Shown: piece after piece, positions 49,329 to 50,582 of the stretch
Position numbering within the stretch: the first letter of the stretch is position 1
Layout: the number at the start of each line of letters is the position of its first letter
NCBI GenBank assembly: GCA_964590395.1
Contig: CAZPVT010000010.1
Span: 1 to 50,582 of the forward strand
From: JAOABP01 sp964590395
Lineage (GTDB): Bacteria > Hydrothermota > Tepidihabitantia > Tepidihabitantales > Tepidihabitantaceae
Length of the DNA stretch: 50,582 bases
Reading direction: 5' to 3'
Position numbers and translations under genes: made by a program
The notes under the pieces: generated by a model
The model's database searches: none
What the model was told of the DNA's origin: nothing
Seen by the model: the letters and a program-made list of their open reading frames with translations, nothing else

Positions 49329-50582
49329 ATGAACAAGGAGATTTTTAAATGGCAGATGGTTATTAGCGTGCTTTTCCTGACCCGGTCCTGGGCGCAGCCG
49401 TCATTAGAATGGCGGTCAATCGGCATGGGAGGTGGTGGCTGGTTTACCACCATTGCCATTGACACATTAAATCCGGGCACGATTTATGTTGGCTCGGATG
49501 TGGGCGGGTTTTATAAGTCGACCGATTATGGCGCATCGTGGCGGATACTGAATAAAGGTTTGACCGATTATTATGTAGAGAAAATCGTGCCGGATCCCCA
49601 TAACTCAGGGATAATTTTTCTCGGCACCTGGGGTGGTGTGCATAAGTCAACTGATGGAGGTGAAACCTGGGTGCCAAAGCGGAACGGTTTTCCAGCGCCG
49701 AGCCGGACAAATTATACCGCACCGATTGGTGCGCTGGCGATTGACCCAACAAATCCGAATGTCGTCTATGCCGGCATTGGTATGCCCCGGGTAATGTACA
49801 CCGATCCGGTCTGGATTCAGGTTCCAACCCGGGGGGCGGTTTTCAAGAGCACCGATTACGGTGAGACCTGGGAGATGCTGAGGGGAACAACCGGCATTGA
49901 CACAACCGCACTTTTCTATTCGCTTGCTGTTGACCCGCACAATTCGAATATCCTTTTTGCCGGCACCCATTTTGGTGTTTATCGCAGCACCGACGCGGGT
50001 CTGACCTGGGAGTTAAAAAATTCCGGTCTGCCACCAATGCCTGAGAGTGTCGTGGTGCGGGAGATTGCGATTGACCCGGTTGAACCGGGACGGGTTTATG
50101 TGGCAACTTCGCCGATCAAGGATATAGAGCGTAACTCCATGTGCAGTGGTATCTGGGTTACAACCGATTATGGCGAGATGTGGCAACCCTGCACCACCGG
50201 TGCCTGGAGGATTAACTTTCGGCGGATAGTTGTTAACCCTAAGAATCCAGCCGTGCTTTATGCCGGTGCGCTTTATGGTTATGGAGGGCGAGGCGGTGTT
50301 TACAAAAGCACCAATCGCGGGCAAAACTGGTTTCGGGTAACAAATGATAACAATGTCCAAAAGGGCTGGATTTACTTCTGGGGATATACGCCTGACGGTC
50401 TGGCACTGGACCCGAGCGACACGGCGATAATTTTCTATTGCAATTCCCATGCGGTAATGAAATCTACCGATGCGGGCAACAACTGGGTTTACTGCTACTG
50501 TGAGTCCCTGGGCAATAACAACTGGCGCGGCACCGGTCTTGAGGTCACCTGTATCAAACAGGTTATTCCTGACCCGATTGAC
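49329..50582 (+). CDS. Secreted Asp-box (BNR) repeat protein, 3' truncated
   Basis: The frame opens at the ATG at 49329 and is still open at the last base, so 418 residues are visible. A signal peptide (VISVLFLTRSWA) precedes a beta-propeller with at least seven Asp-box repeats: KSTDYGASWR, KSTDGGETWV, KSTDYGETWE, RSTDAGLTWE, TTDYGEMWQ, KSTNRGQNWF, KSTDAGNNW. This repeat is shared by sialidases, GH74 xyloglucanases and Ycf48-like proteins. GH74-type or an adhesive exoprotein are both possible. A FlgD-like sorting end would be expected downstream. Confidence 0.8.
   Translation, partial: MNKEIFKWQMVISVLFLTRSWAQPSLEWRSIGMGGGGWFTTIAIDTLNPGTIYVGSDVGGFYKSTDYGASWRILNKGLTDYYVEKIVPDPHNSGIIFLGTWGGVHKSTDGGETWVPKRNGFPAPSRTNYTAPIGALAIDPTNPNVVYAGIGMPRVMYTDPVWIQVPTRGAVFKSTDYGETWEMLRGTTGIDTTALFYSLAVDPHNSNILFAGTHFGVYRSTDAGLTWELKNSGLPPMPESVVVREIAIDPVEPGRVYVATSPIKDIERNSMCSGIWVTTDYGEMWQPCTTGAWRINFRRIVVNPKNPAVLYAGALYGYGGRGGVYKSTNRGQNWFRVTNDNNVQKGWIYFWGYTPDGLALDPSDTAIIFYCNSHAVMKSTDAGNNWVYCYCESLGNNNWRGTGLEVTCIKQVIPDPID

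Noticed and set aside
1..50582. CRISPR array, insertion sequence or phage genes
   Set aside because: No regularly spaced direct repeats, transposase, integrase or terminal inverted repeats were found on reading both strands.

Overview
The window most resembles an uncultured, anaerobic, Gram-negative-type bacterium of the candidate division WOR-3 / FCB-like group. This assignment is an inference. It rests on secreted proteins ending in FlgD-like or GRRV...PGIFFV sorting tails, lamin-tail and S8 peptidase exoproteins, PilB/PilC, LpoB-type lipoproteins, and low-potential iron-sulfur and corrinoid enzymes. Base composition is near 50% GC. I see no rRNA, CRISPR array, transposase or prophage gene. 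There are eight tRNA genes, none encoding its own CCA end.

Layout. 1-1097 is the 3' part of a secreted lamin-tail protein, convergent with an M23 peptidase. 2075-7628 is a seven-gene envelope operon (CsgG-like, LPP20-like, FlgT-like, a secreted CXXC-containing protein, LpoB, COG3014-like TPR lipoprotein, YcfL). 7719-8435 is a polyprenol-phosphate glycosyltransferase. 8469-12846 holds tRNA-Leu, TldE/TldD, a G/T-skewed gap, tRNA-Arg, a small membrane protein, a CAU tRNA and a small charged protein. 13033-16710 holds murA, ispG and a secreted Ntn hydrolase. 16707-24063 (minus) is a seven-gene operon with overlapping genes: corrinoid protein, two UroD-type methyltransferases, a ferredoxin-ASKHA corrinoid activator, a 2-hydroxyacyl-CoA dehydratase-like pair and its activase. 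24220-28642 has an S8 protease, a lipoprotein ending at a strong terminator, and an orphan gene. 28737-31583 is pilB-pilC. 31614-36639 has gyrB, dciA, an F420-ligase-like gene and a PpiD-like chaperone. 36691-37139 is a five-tRNA cluster. 37160-41862 (minus) is an operon rpmA, MBL hydrolase, fumarase alpha and beta, fumarate reductase iron-sulfur and flavoprotein subunits. 42245-49272 is an arsenic/thiol-redox locus (arsR, SurA-thioredoxin fusion, ccdA, arsP-like permease, DGC protein, acr3, USP, ProC-like, small thioredoxin, Cys/His-rich membrane peptide). 49329-end is an Asp-box repeat exoprotein that runs off the window.

The strongest candidate for an undescribed system is the corrinoid/dehydratase operon. 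It has the parts for methyl transfer and ATP-driven low-potential electron transfer together, but no CoA transferase or other CoA-substrate gene. A second signal cuts across the window: many transcription units have TTGAC(A/T)-type promoters whose -10 box ends only about 6 to 10 bases before the start codon, with no Shine-Dalgarno sequence. That implies leaderless or near-leaderless mRNAs, and it corrects several start codons.
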